A stretch of 64,000 nucleotides of DNA from Prinia subflava (taxonomy: Eukaryota > Chordata > Aves > Passeriformes > Cisticolidae), in assembly GCF_021018805.1 (NCBI RefSeq), contig NC_086247.1, positions 141,356,102 to 141,420,101 of the forward strand, read 5' to 3'. The position numbers and the translations under genes were made by a program. This document shows positions 27,301 to 39,930 of this stretch, in pieces; positions within the stretch are counted from its first letter, which is position 1; every line of letters starts with the position of its first letter. The notes beneath the pieces were generated by a model. The model did not search any database and was not told the DNA's origin. It was given only the letters and a program-made list of their open reading frames with translations.

Positions 27301-29330
27301 TTCACAAATCACTCTTCAAACATCAGTAAACACAAACATGAGTGCCACATAACGAGCTGCAGCTATTCATGAAAGCATATGTTGCATGCAATTTTTCCTT
27401 CTTACACTCAATATCTTGCTTGTCAGAAGCTCTTGTGAGACAGAGCCAAGCAAAACCAGCTGTGGGCCTGGCAAATTCAACATATGGGGATAAGTTTGGT
27501 AGCATCTAAAATGGAAATTAGCATCTTACCTTTGCAAAGAAGTTAATATGGAAGCTGACATCAACCTCTTTGCTAATTTACATGTCAAATTCCCACTTAG
27601 CCTCTTCACACAGGAAAAAGTCCTATTTCTGTTTGAAGGGCCTCTGAAGAATTCATACCTTCTGTTTTTAGGTGTTTCTGATGATTTTATGTTAGAATGG
27701 AGAGAGACATAGTACAGCAAATTATATCTGAAATATGAAAATAAGATACGGTTTTGACTGCACAATAGTATAAACATCACACAGTAAAATATCCTTAATA
27801 AAAATTTTGGATGAGTAAATCAAATAAGTATAACAACTCATTAATACAGACAACTGAATTTGTTTTTAGCTTACTCTGAAAGCTTAGAATCGTATTTCTG
27901 TTTGAGACATATTTCACTTTATTATATTTATTTTGCATGTTATTTTATATGTAGTAATTCCTTATTTTGCAGTTCGATATATGTGGCATTTCAGAAATTG
28001 CAGGATGAAAATTCTCTGCTTGGGAGAGTGTGCTACACACATCAGACCCTTCTCTTGAACAAGAGTCTTACTGCAAAAGGAGAGAAAACACAATTAGAGT
28101 GAAATAGCATTAGAGCAAGGAACAAATCAGGCAGAGATATTATGGGATAAAAGCACTGAAAATACATCAGGAAAGAATCTAGGATCTCATATATAAAGAA
28201 TGGGGCTTGGTGTCTGAAAGATAAAAAACCTTTTAGGAAATAAAAACATGCAAAAGACAGACTTTTGTATCTCATAATCAGTAACCTTGGAAAAGGGAGT
28301 TTAGAAGACTAGCTGGGAGAAACATATCATTTGGTGCAAATAGTAAATTCAGCCAAGGAGAAGCACTGATTGTTAAAATATGATTGACACTGGCTCTGGA
28401 GACAGATGTCCTCCTGCCCTCACAGCTGGAAAGGCTGACTGGGTGGAGCCTCCTTAGAAAACTGGCTGCTGCCATTGTATAGCTGAAAAAAGAGTGGACA
28501 TGCAGAGGTAAATTTTCAAAGCAGTGTGTTTATTAACTATCCTTTGACAAATAGAAGCAATTGTTAGTGAACCTCCTGCACATCCCTTTGAAAACCTACC
28601 CAGTTTGTCTGAGGTGATATCTCACCATTTATGCCAGAAAAGGTGGCTCCCAAGATAGAGGTGGGCCTTTCTTGACAATGGATAAAATGGGTGATCTCAG
28701 GAACTCTTTGCCTTTTAAAAAGCTGTGTGAGGTCTCTCATACTACAATTCACATTCAATTTAGTTTTTTTGTCTTCTCACAAGATCAAAGAATTTTTTGT
28801 TATGTCGTCACACATGACATGGGTAATGAAAGCTTTGAGAAGCTAGAACTGACAGTTTCCAGCATGGCCTCTAATTCTGTAGCTTTTCAGAATTCTCATT
28901 TATATGGGAGCAACATGGGGGAAATGATTAAGAACCCTTCACCTGGCAATCCTTGAACTCTCACCATTGTGAGCTGAGAACAAGCATAACCTCACTATTA
29001 TTATGCCTTACCCATGTATACTTAAAATGAATAGATTATCACTCTTCAGTGTTTCTTTACTACAGCTTTGCAAAATGCTAGAGAATTTGAGCTAGTTATA
29101 AATCAAATTGTAAAGTTTTGAATCTCATGCAAAAATCTCTGGAGTAAATATCACATATTAAAAAAAAATTGAATCAAATTTTTAAACAATTCCACTAGTA
29201 CGTTCTTGAACACATTGCTGTCTGAACAAGTATTGACTGTCTGTCTGGAAATTAGTAACATCAGATCATGGCTAAATCTCACAAATTCACATGAAACATG
29301 ACATCATAACATAAGAATTGATATTATTTA
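24306..29330. other. AT-rich stretch, no gene recognised
   Basis: Only frames under 95 codons are present, without domains. A short (CCAA)n run lies near 24434-24447. No transposon was recognised. Confidence 0.55.
26013..26030. other. 18-bp perfect palindrome
   Basis: GAAATAGTT is followed directly by its reverse complement AACTATTTC. Confidence 0.9.
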
Positions 29331-29478
29331 TTGTAGGTTTTTTGGTAGGTAGTCTTTTTGTTTGTTTTTGGTTTTTGTTTTGTTTTTGTTTTTGTTGTTG
29401 TTGGGTTTTTTTTGTTGTTTGTTTTCATTTTTGTTTTGTTTTTTTGCATTTTGTTTTCCTCCTTCTTTTTCTTTTGTT
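29331..29478. repeat. (TTTTG)n-like low-complexity T/G tract
   Basis: About 150 bp are almost entirely T with regular single G, as GTTT, GTTTTT and TTGTTG units, ending in a CT-rich part. It explains the phenylalanine/leucine/cysteine/valine-rich start of a 187-codon + frame from 29318 and the lysine/asparagine-rich minus-strand frame 29328-29546. Neither frame is a credible gene. Confidence 0.92.
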
Positions 29479-31101
29479 CCTGGCAGTCTCTCTAAGGTAT
29501 GCAAAAAATTATACAAGACTATGCATAACAAAACAACAGTCATCAAGGAATGAAGAATTTATAATTTTTGCTACAGTTAAAATTGTGTGTTGCACTGTCA
29601 CACATGGTAGAAAAAACTCTCTTGTCTCTATGTGCATTCTTCTTGTTCTCAGTGTCACAGGAGAAAAAAAATATGAGGTTATACATTTTCACAGCATACA
29701 CCAGCTTAAATGTGGTTCAATCAATTATATTTTGGCTATGGTTTTGAGGTGTGTGTCTAATTCTGCTGATGAAGTTTGGAGTGGCACAGGTGTTACTTCA
29801 ATTTTTACATGTGCAGTGTTAAATTCTTCTGGGCAGATCTCCAGAAAATATGGTCTTTGTGTTTGTATTACCTGGAACTGAGCCAATATGAGGCCATAAA
29901 TGAGATGCAACTCAGAAAAAGAGACTGGATATATTGTGAAAATACAGTAGAAAGAATTCCATTCTGAACTCAAGAATCAATATTGTGTTGTATGTCAAAT
30001 AGGTATGTGCATTTCTATTCAAATACCTACAAATATTTAGAAACCTTTTTCTTTCATATCAAAATGGGAAATCAAGTATCAAAATACTTATTAAAATAAA
30101 CAGAAAATAAAAGTACAATTTGGGAACTAGAATGGTAACAAATTCAGGAATTTGAGTGCCATGACCCTCAACTTTGACTTTAGCATAAAATATGAAATTC
30201 TTATATATTGATATTCTGCAAGCAAAAGCTTTCATTTTGTCTCAATTACTCTGTGTCCTTCACAGCTGTTGTAACATGGAAATACAGTTTCATTGCTTCA
30301 TGGCTTGTTTTTATCTGCACAAGTAGTGTCAACTTCCCATGATAGATAAATTTCTGGAAATTCTGTGAATGTAACATGTAGGAAATTTGAAACCATTATG
30401 GGAAAAGAAGAGTAACAGGAAACCTATAGGGAAGACATCTTTGAACAGCTGAGAGCCAACTTTGCTTAACTTTTTTACTTATAAATATTTTTGAAGGAAA
30501 AAAATTAAATCCTAATTTTACATATTAAAAAAAATCAGTCCAGAAAAATATCATCTTTGGTAAGAAATATGTGAACTACTTTGAAGGACTGAGTTCAAAA
30601 GTTTAGGTTGCTTGCAATAGTATGTCAGTGCAAAAAGAATGTCAATTAAAAGCCAAACATAACCTATCTTTTGCAAAAGTGATGTCCTGGGTAATTTGAA
30701 AACATAGCACAGGAATTTCAGAAATACAAATGCAGAATTGTATCTTCAACTTAATTTCTTGCTTCAGTTAAGTCCTTCAGTGTCACAGGATTGTTGATAT
30801 AGCTGATAGTTTCATATTGTTAGCAATATTAAAGATGCTTTTGAGATAGAAGGAACCCTGTTCAGTCACAGACCTTAAAAAATTATCTTATTATTACACT
30901 AAAGGAAGGGATTGTTTTATTGCAGGTTCATGGCTGAAAAGCCATTGGGTGTGCTGTTTCTCAACAATCTTAGAAGACACTCATGGAGAGCAGTTGCAGG
31001 GCTGCTAAGGAAGCTGAGGGTATGTGATAAATTCATTTACCATATATTGTTGCCTTCTGTGATGTGAACACAAGAAGTATGAAAAGAGAATACTTTTATT
31101 C

Positions 31102-31140
31102 TTAACCAACATGAGAATATGTGTTTCTCATGTTGTTTAG
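31102..31140. other. Inverted repeat, 11-bp perfect core extended to about 15 bp
   Basis: CAACATGAGAA (31107-31117) pairs with TTCTCATGTTG (31125-31135) around TATGTGT. After one C/T mismatch, pairing resumes for three to four more bases (31102-31105 with 31137-31140). Confidence 0.85.
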
Positions 31141-33660
31141 GAAAAGTATTATTAGTTTGGGGAATGAACATAACCAGAGAATCTGAATTATCTCTTTCCC
31201 AGTTTTCATCCCATTAAGCTGCCTCCAATAACCTTTCACTACAAGTTTAAATTTCTTTTACAGGGGCTAAATTGAGAATCATTGAATGGTTTCCAAGTCC
31301 ATGTCTTTTAATGCCAGTTCCTCAGTGGAAAGAGTTTAGCTGCATAATTTGGCATAGTCTGAATGTCAGTGCAAACATACCACAAATACTGAGTGACTTT
31401 AACCAAAAAAATGTGGAGTGTACTTTGAAAAATTTATTAACAATCTTTCACTCTCGAGTATTTTTATAAACCATTTCCCAGTGAAAATGAGATGGTCCCT
31501 TAAATTGAAAAGTGATTAATTATACAAACTATGTGACAGAAATGTTTATCACCATAAAAGAAAAACATTTACACAGCTATTTCAGTAGTTTATAGTGAGG
31601 AAAGATAATTAATAGTTTGTTGCTATTCTATGATTTTTCTGTGAGATAATCCATAGCTGGTGGCTAAGGCTACAGTTTCTATCTTTCATCTCACCAAACA
31701 TAAGAAACCTCCACTGGTTTCTTATGATATCTCTTTGTTTTTCATTATTCAGAAGGTAAAGAGGAAAGATCTTTTTGCTCCATAGGAAAACCTTAATGTA
31801 GTATATAGTCCTAAAATAAAAGCAGATACAGCAAGGAGCTTATCTTTTACACTACTTTAATCTTGCTCTTAATGCACACAGAGTTTGCAGAAAATCCCTC
31901 ATAATCATGATAGGTGTTGTGAAGAAGGATTTTGTAGACAATAGCACTGTGCTCTGAAAGCTTCAGAGGGCAGGACTGTCTTAGGAGGGGCAGACCCCAG
32001 CAAGCAGTGTGCCCTGTGCTCCCATATCTCAGCTGACATGGTTGTCTCCCTGGCAGTCCTGGGTGTCCTTGGCCCTGTGCTGTGGAGCAAATGCCTGAGC
32101 ATGCTCTGGTGCTGCTGGTCAAAGTAACAATAAAATTCAAGTTCCTGACCCTTGCTCTCAGGTATTCAGACTTTGAATACCTTTTCAGAAGGTAATCTCC
32201 TTGAGGACTCTTTCTTCAGGAAAATGGGAAGGGGAAAATAGCTTTTAGTGAAAAATAATAAAGATTTTGTCAGTGTATGTCTCAGCACTTATCCATTTTA
32301 GCACTTATCCTTTACTGCTGGCACCGTAAACAAGGCAGTAATTAAAGATTGTCCCCTCTCTTGCTTTTTTCCTCCTCTAGGAATGTCATTGTGCAGTGTG
32401 ATGTAATGACATGACTCTTGATCTCCTGAAAGCAGTTGTATTGCTGCCTCATTTTCACTATGTCCTCTTCTGAATGTGCCTGGATTTATTTCCACTATGA
32501 TTTCAGTTTAAACAGATTGGCTAAAACTGCTTTGAAGGCTGGCTTACCTATTCTAATGGAGAATATAATGAAATGATCTGTTTACAGGTTCCAGAGCACA
32601 GCAATTCTGTGATGGTCAACAGGTCTGTGATGTCATGTCCATTAGTTTAAAATAATAAACAAAAAATGGACAAAAGGACTTGGATGTCAGAGGGCGAGAG
32701 CTCACAGAACAATAAAAAACTGTCAGTGGCCTGCTTTCAACTACACGACTGACTGCAGGGCCACCAACATTTTTGCATGCAGAAGTGGATAGCAAAAAAG
32801 AGTTCAGAAATTAACATCAAAAAACATAAGAGATTCAGAAGTTTTCAGTAGAAGAAAGTATTGAGAATATTTGAACCTATTAGAAAGGTGACCAGAAAAA
32901 GGTGAAAAGGTGAGTTATGTATTGATTCATATTGAGGAAATAAATTGGGAGCTCTCATTTAGTCTTTACAATAAAGTCATCTGACATAAAAGATCAAGGG
33001 GCATTTAATGAAAGGCACCAGATCTAACACTTAATAAATAAAATACCTTTTCTTTATTACCTTGTAAACACTGTTGTAACAAAATGTTACTGAGGTCATG
33101 GGCTTAGCAGGATTCCAAGGAGAAGTAGATTTCATATGGGAACATACAAATATGCTAGCTGGGAAGCTTATTTTTGAAGGAAGGTAACCCTTCCACTCCT
33201 CATGAATTAAATAAAGCCATTGGAAGAAATTCTCCCTTCATGGTCTGACATGGGGCAGTACTTCTGTTTCTTTGGAGAAAATTTGTCATGGGGCTAGCTG
33301 CTCACTCAGTGATCAGCCAATGTGTCTTGTGAAGTTGTCACCTCTCAGATGGGAGATACTGACCTTCAGGTTACACCCACTAACTAAACTTTGCTTCTAG
33401 TCTGGCAAAAAACATGGCTTAAGAGAAACAGTTTTCGTGTTGTATTTCAGCAAACCTAGAGACAGTGCTAGTCTTCCTTGCAAGTTACTTCATTCAGATT
33501 AGTGTCAGCAACTTTCCCACACTGGTTGAGATGTGGAAATCTGTTTGACCCACTTCTTTCCCCTTTCAGAAACACTTTCATTTCCCCACCAGTTTATAAG
33601 TTAAAAGTACAAAATCTAAACTCTGAATAATTCCAAGTTAATCAAATGCAGACTTGTTAA

Positions 33661-33791
33661 TAATACATATATATAAAAATTATATTGTAATATATGTATA
33701 TAATGTATATTCTCACAGATATACACATAGCTATGTATATACAAGTGTGTATTCATTAATATATATGTATACTACACTTGCATGGGAATAT
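33661..33791. repeat. Decayed (TA)n/(TG)n microsatellite
   Basis: Interrupted ATATAT, GTATAT and ACATAG words occur over about 130 bp. It contains the small palindrome CATAGCTATG near 33728. The tyrosine/histidine-rich + frame 33654-33902 reflects this composition. Confidence 0.8.
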
Positions 33792-34862
33792 ACATACACC
33801 CAAAACTTTACCTTCCCTCCAATTTCTAGCATGCCATTAATAAATACAATGAATTTATATTTCAACTTCATCACTGTGAAAAATCACCTTATGGCACTTT
33901 GACTTTGTAAGCAACTCCTCTGAACACAGAACTGCAGACGCCAAGTGTTGTTTTACAGAGATATGGTGTGCAACTTGAATTCAGTAATATTTTAAAACAA
34001 TAACTCTGTCCCAGAGGAAGAAATTATTTCTCTTGCAGAATCAGCAGTGTCAAGAAACAAATGTTGTGAGGTGACAGTTACATAGCTTATTTGTTATGTG
34101 GTTTATTCTGAATGCCTGTCTTTTAATTTTTCTACTTCTCTAAGACAAGTTACTACATGCTAGCTGAAATGGAAAAACTGGGCTTTTTGGAGTTAGAGTC
34201 TGAAAATAAAATCTTTTTTCCCCCCCATTTTGTTTTCACACAATTACCTACAGAATTTGTACAACCAGTAAAACTCAGGAAAAATTACGTACTTTTTGAT
34301 TCATAAACACATGAAAGGAGAGTCCTTGCTTTGAGTTCATTTTGGGTTCAAGCCCTTATTTCCCAGGTGGATGAAATTCAATAGACCCAAAAGTAAAAAA
34401 ATAAAAAGGTTGCTCTTAAAACAAACAATTCTCAAGAAGCAAAACAGTTTAACATAGAATCTGTCTTTCAATAGCAAAAGGCACATGCCCAGAGTTTCTA
34501 TGCCTCCATTCTAACAATACAAGGAGTTTTTGAAGGATGTTTATTATTCCCAGGAATAGAGATCAAAAAAAGACGTTATGCTTTCTCTCTGCTCAGAGAG
34601 ACTACGACTGACTGTGGTAATGACAATTTGGTTAGATGGGAAGGAAAATGGGAGCAGGAGAGCCTACAGATATGGCCAAGTACAGTATCCAACCTCTTTC
34701 TGGAACCCAGAGAGAGGACATTGGGTTGGGCACTGGGTGCGTGGTGGAACACAGCAGTCTCAGGATAATGTTTGTGGAGAAGGAGATGTGAGCCCTGGCA
34801 GGGCTGTAGGACTTGTGGGCAGCTGGGAGGCCAAGGAGCCAGGAAGGAAAGGAGCAAGAGTG

Positions 34863-35257
34863 CTGAGGGGAGGAGTGGAGAGGAGCAGGGGTGCCTGTGG
34901 AGCAGAAGGGGCTAAGGAGCAGGGGCTCTGAGGGGCAGGGGTGTAGAGGAGCAAGAGAGGCTGAGTGGCAGGGGCTCTGAGGAGCAGGGATGCCTGTGGA
35001 GCAGAAGGGGCTAAGGAGCAGGTGCTCTGAGGGGCAGGGGTGTAGAGGAGCAGAAGAGGCTGAGGGGCAGGGGTTCTGAGGTGCAGGGGTGTAGAGGAGC
35101 AGTAGGGACTGAGTGGCTGGGGTTCTGAGGGGCAGGGGTGTAGAGGAGCAGAAGGGGCTAAGGAGCAGAGGCTCTGAGGTGCAGGGGTGTAGAGGAGCAG
35201 TAGGGGCTGAGTGGCTGGGGTTCTGAGGAGCAGGGATGCCTGTGGAGCAGAAGGCTG
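34863..35257. repeat. G-rich minisatellite, about 8 units of 49 bp
   Basis: The unit anchor (C/T)TCTGAGG occurs at 34926, 34975, 35025, 35074, 35123, 35172 and 35221, a 49-bp period with one 50-bp step. A longer, diverged first unit starts near 34863. The + strand is almost all purine in the core (GGGGCAGGGG, GAGGAGCAGAAGGGGC), so the minus strand is CT-rich and nearly free of stop codons. There are two unit types: one with TGTAGAGGAGCAG, and one with TGCCTGTGGAGCAG (first copy, 34975 and 35221 copies). The array accounts for most of a 341-codon open frame on the minus strand (34632-35657). Since 49 is not a multiple of 3, each successive unit is read in a different frame, so that frame is not a protein repeat under selection. 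Confidence 0.95.
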
Positions 35258-35379
35258 GCAGGCTGGTTACACCATAGGAGGATGGTGTCCCCATGTTCCA
35301 GCAGAAGGCCCGTGAGGCTAGGAGCAGGCCCCTGGGGCACAGATTGTTGTCTTTCAACTCCACATAAGCAAACACATTG

Positions 35380-35720
35380 TGCCTTGTTGGTGCCAGGGTG
35401 GTGCTTGGCACAGAGTGTGGTGACCGATCCCCTATCTCCTTCCCAGGGGCTTGAGGATGTCCCTGTGTGGGCTGGGCTGGGTGGCCCCTGCCCTGAGCAT
35501 CCTCCAGGAGACCACGGCTGCTGCTGCAGGACACGAGCTGCAGGGGCTGAGCCCTGGCAGCGCGAGCTGGGCAGGTGGCAGGGCTGTCCCCGTGCCCTGC
35601 TCTGGCTGTCCCTGCTGCCCTGCTCACCCCCAGCAGGAGAACGTGGCTTTGGCTCATCTCACACAGCCATTCTCTCCTCCTTGGGTAGAACCTCCTGCAT
35701 CAGATATGGTGTGGGTTGTT
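35380..35720. other. GC-rich segment beside the 49-bp minisatellite, content unknown
   Basis: This stretch is clearly more GC-rich than the surrounding DNA, with many CTGCC, CCCTG and GCTGGGC words and a few CpGs (for example in GGCAGCGCGAGC near 35557). It carries overlapping open frames on both strands, among them a 176-codon + frame from 35282, but none with a domain I recognise. A pyrimidine tract ending CTTCCCAG near 35448 could mimic a splice acceptor. It could be an old GC-rich repeat, a promoter-like island or a fragment of an exon. The sequence does not decide. Confidence 0.4.
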
Positions 35721-35900
35721 GGTCTTTGAGTTTTAGCTTCTTTTATTTAGACAAACCCAGACAACTGCTCCATGTATTCTGTTCCCTTTCTGTTTCTTAT
35801 TATAATATATGACTTTGTAAATCAGTACACATTAACTTTTTAAAAATTATCATTCTCTCTTTTTCTCTGAACCTGTATCCCTTCCTTTCTTCTCAAACTT

Positions 35901-35914
35901 AAAAAAAAAAAAAA
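35901..35914. repeat. A14 run
   Basis: A pure adenine run follows a CT-rich segment (35855-35890). No AATAAA-type signal or retroposon body is recognised just upstream. Confidence 0.85.
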
Positions 35915-36905
35915 TTGGGCCAAGTTATCTTCTGCCCTGTCATTTGTGTTTTATCAGTTTGCAGAGAATATCTGAGTGGCCATGTGGTTTGTTAGCTTGA
36001 ATTTACACATGTGGGCAGTGCCTGTGTCACCAACAGCATTACCTCCTGAAAGACCATCCTACAGCCTGATTTTTAATTACCGGGGATTACTTCAAAAGCT
36101 TTCCAAAATCTGTCTGAGCACAGACAGTCCAGCTAAGAAGGTAGATTTTCATAAGGCTCTGAAGTTCAACTCATTGCTGAATTTAATACTTTGTAAGCAG
36201 AGAAGGACCATGTGCTGGGGATGATGGAAGACCAAAAGTAGGGACAGCTGTGATGACCACCCTCAGCCCCTGTAGGTCGGGTCACTGTGGAGTCGTGCTG
36301 GATGATTCAGAAGCAAACCAAAATGTGAACAGCTCAACAGATTTCAACTAATGAAGTTCCTGATCTTGCTTCCCAACAAACTCATGATGTAGTGGCTAGA
36401 TAATACAGAAGAGGAGAGACTACGACCTGGGAAAGGAAAGAAAAATAAAAAGTGCTTTGGCATTATCCTGGCTGCTTTATCAGCACAGGAGGCAATGAGG
36501 ACTGAGGGTATTCTCAGGTGATTTATTTTCTCAAGAACTTGAGGGTTTCCCATGTTCAGGGATGTGAAAATTACCATGTTAGAGGTGACTTTGTCTCTTC
36601 TAATGCCCTGTGTTGAAATGTGAAAAACGGTTCACACAAATCTACAGGGGTTCAGACCTGTTGACACTTTAGAATTTTCTTTTTATTGTACCTTTAAAAT
36701 GTTTTTTTTTATTATTTTAATACAAGTATTTTTTTTGGTTTGTGACCCAGAACATAAACATTTACACTCTTCTTCCTTTGCTGATTTCTTTTAATAATTC
36801 TGAACCTTTTTTTAGACAAAGGCCACATCAGTGGAATGTATGATGATACAGTGTGAGCTAAGTTTATCATGACAAAAGATACATCAGTTTGATGCATTAA
36901 CCCAG

Positions 36906-36924
36906 CACTGCCTCGGAGGCAGTG
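36906..36924. other. Near-perfect GC-rich palindrome (9-bp arms, 1-nt spacer)
   Basis: CACTGCCTC (36906-36914), a single G, then GAGGCAGTG (36916-36924). It is a GC-rich symmetric site with a central CpG inside AT-rich DNA. It could be a dimeric binding site, but no named factor is assigned. Confidence 0.85.
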
Positions 36925-38340
36925 AATAATTAGTGTGACCTGGCAATGAACAATATAAACTGAACGACAGAGATAGTTGGTGTTATCATCTTATGTCTCT
37001 GTAATGCAGAAAGGACACTAGGTTATCATGATTATAGCAGCAGGAGAGTTTGTAGAATGAGCTCATGTGTAAATAGTTGCTCAAAAACACTGTGAACATT
37101 TATGAGGCTCATTATTTATCATTAATTATTTAACTGCACGTCCCCATGTGGGCAGTGAAATCCTGCTGATTTACTACTTATCAGGAATAAAATATCACTT
37201 ACAACTTGGGGTTTTCATGCTTTTCCTTTTGTCATCATAAATAAACTAAACTAATAAGACTGTTTCCTTCTTCATATTAAACTGGCTGCTGGCAAGAGGC
37301 TTTTTGGCAAGTGACCTAATGTGAGACAAAATATAGGATAAGTGAAAAATTTTGTATTTTTATGAAAGCTCAGAGTGTTTGCAATAGAACTGAGAACTCA
37401 GCAGGGGATCAGTACTTGCTTACATTTACAGTGTGTTTGTACAGATTTTTGAAACTGCTCATCAGCCACAATTAAAGCCAGATTTTTTTCTGAGGACCAG
37501 TTTCAATTTTGTCAGCTAACTGGAGTTATTTTAGTACCTAATTGAGGACCAGCAGCAAAATTCTTATTCTGGCATCACTCAGATTCTCAAAACTGCAGCT
37601 CAGCTGCTATCTAACCCTTAAGGTGCCTCTGTTGCTGCCAGCAAGTCACTAAAGATGCTGCTGAGGGCCACAATAGAAGTAAATCCTGATATCCTGAGAT
37701 GGCTTTTAGCTGTCATGCTTCAGCCTCAGAAGGATTCAAGCCCTACATAGTTTTCAATGCATCTTTGGCAGGTCTCCTGACTAGGGAGACACGACCTGAG
37801 GGATGCCAGAATTCCACAGCACTGTACCCAAGGCACCCAGAATTGCACAGATCTTTTACTCCTTTACACATACATTCTGCATGCATGTGCACAGAAATTT
37901 GGGTAATCCCAAAGCCCAGATGCTGGTGCACCCTGCAGCCAAGAGGGCAGCTCTGATTTGCTTAATTTGGCCAGGATGGCTCAGTAGTCAGCTCAGGGCT
38001 GAGCCCTGTCAGGACTTGCATCTCTCCCTGAGAGCACAGCTGTGTTGCAGTAGAAGTGCTGCTGAGGTGGGTCACATATCCCTAGACTCGGCTGCAAACC
38101 TGTGCTAACCCAGAAGGGTGTTTGAATAGTGAAACCCCACCTAAATGTCTGACTTTCTACAGATGGGCTCCTCTAATGTGACTACAACCCCTTGTGATGG
38201 GCTATTGGATACATGAAATGGGCAGGTTTTATAAAGAGGCTCAATTTTGTCCCTGTAGAAGCTAAGAGTGTGTTTTATCTGAGCCAAACATTGTGTTTAA
38301 AAATGTGATGTCATCTACAGTTATTTTCTTTTATATCTAC

Positions 38341-38456
38341 AAAAAATGTGTATATCTACCATGTGCACAGTATACATATATTTTTACATATGCATACATT
38401 GTATATTTTTAATTTCATTACATGTACACTGACAGATAAAAACACACACACACAAC
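38341..38456. repeat. Decayed TA/CA-rich tract ending in (AC)n
   Basis: Alternating TATA, GTGTAT and ACATAT words occur here, with a short pure ACACACACACAC run near 38442-38453. Confidence 0.75.
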
Positions 38457-39930
38457 TACATGAAATTCTGGTCTATTAGATTTAAACCTTTTCCAGGAAT
38501 GGGTGGAATACCTTTTTTATTCTACTCCAGCTTTTCATGCACGGCTTTATAATTTCTGTGTCAACTACTGCCTATTCTGATGCAATGTTCAAAAAAACCT
38601 AGGTCACAAACTCATTTCAAAAAAAATTCCCTTACCTTAGAGAACTTGAGAAATCAAGGAGTAAGCCAGATGTTGCATTTTAATAGTGTTATACACATAT
38701 AAATTATAGATAAAGATGTATTTTTAGTTTAATGGATGTGTTAGTAATAAATCAAATATTCTACATCTCACTCAGTGGAAACACTTAGGAGTGAAATAGC
38801 AACTCTGCAAGAATGAGTGCCTACTTATTTAGGATAACTTGCAGGATACTTGCATAATATGTTACTCAAAACCTTTTTTTTCATTTGTGATTGGTGTTTT
38901 AAAGTTTAATTTTATTATATACCTGTAGGAGGAAGTGGCTAGTTTTATGTGATTGCAATAGAAATGTTATTTTTGGGACTAATTATGTATATAATTATTG
39001 TTTGGGACTTTATCAAATATGTATCCATAGAATCATAGTGAATATTGGCAGTATTGTCTTAAAAGAAAAATGTATTGCCAAATTGTACTAGAAAATTTTT
39101 ACAAACAGCCTTAAAAGAGAATGTGTGATATTTCTACTGTTGAGTCTCATCAATTTGACCAGAAAGTTTTGGGGCCCTGCTTTCTTCTGCTGGATTCAAA
39201 ATGCTTATACAGCCAAGGGAAAGCAAAACCTTATATATGTGATTTTAGCCACTTGCAAATACAGGGGTTTTAGCCCATTCTGTACTCACATGCATGCTGA
39301 TGCAGGTACCTCTTTCTTATTACCTGTGAAGACACTCACAGGCCATCCCTGTAGAGTTTATCCTCCCACCACAGTCAAATTGATGTGAAAGGTCTTGCCA
39401 GTGGGTTATTTAAATCCTGATATTCTGTTCTGGCTTGTCAAGAATGCAGGGTATAAATCTCTTGGCACTTCTCTTTCTACACTGCCCACTAACATTTTCT
39501 ACTGCTTCTGTCTGTCCTCATGACATTTCCTGGAGAGCTTAAACTGAAAGTGCTAATTATTAATTTAGGGCTAGATTCTGGCTCCTACAGCCAGAGGCAT
39601 GCTGCAGGGAATGCAAAGGGACTCCAAATTGTTATATGCACGTTCCCTACCACTGAGATCCCCACACATTCACTCCTTGACTCACATTAGGAAGCCCTCA
39701 TGATTCTTTTTAATCAAACCTTTCCACACCAGTTGTTATTTCAGATTTCAAATAAAAAATTAGATTGTTAAAGTTTGAAATGATTTTTTTTTCAAATGTG
39801 TAAGGACATTTGCTCAGTTTGAACAATAGATTGGATTAATCACTGGTGAGGGGTCTTTTTTCACATCACAGAGGGGATTTAGCTCTATGAAAGAAATATT
39901 TCATCATCCTGAAGCCCAGTAAGGCTCAGT

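Larger units (their letters stand above)
29479..34862. other. AT-rich stretch, no gene recognised
   Basis: Contains the hairpin at 31102 and the TA tract at 33661. A slightly GC-richer patch at 31930-32110 carries two overlapping minus-strand frames (97 and 65 codons) without a recognisable domain. Confidence 0.55.
35915..39930. other. Mixed unique DNA, no gene recognised
   Basis: A moderately GC-rich part at 37600-38110 has overlapping frames (101 and 85 codons) without domains. 36600-37260 is AT-rich with many TAAT/ATTA cores. Confidence 0.5.

Noticed and set aside
29318..29881. 187-codon + strand open frame with a very hydrophobic start
   Set aside because: The first 50 or so residues are the (TTTTG)n tract translated (F, L, V, C only). 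The rest has no recognisable domain.
34632..35657. 341-codon minus-strand open frame, proline/serine/leucine-rich
   Set aside because: It is produced by the 49-bp CT-rich minisatellite, which lacks stops in every frame. The unit is not a multiple of three and no domain or flanking gene structure is seen.
35282..35812. 176-codon + strand frame in the GC-rich block
   Set aside because: GC-rich DNA lengthens open frames by chance. Opposite-strand frames are equally open and no family was recognised.
39020..39060. CCATAGAATCATAG near 39027, resembling a reversed CR1 terminus
   Set aside because: The following sequence does not continue as a CR1 tail, so the 13-base resemblance is too short.
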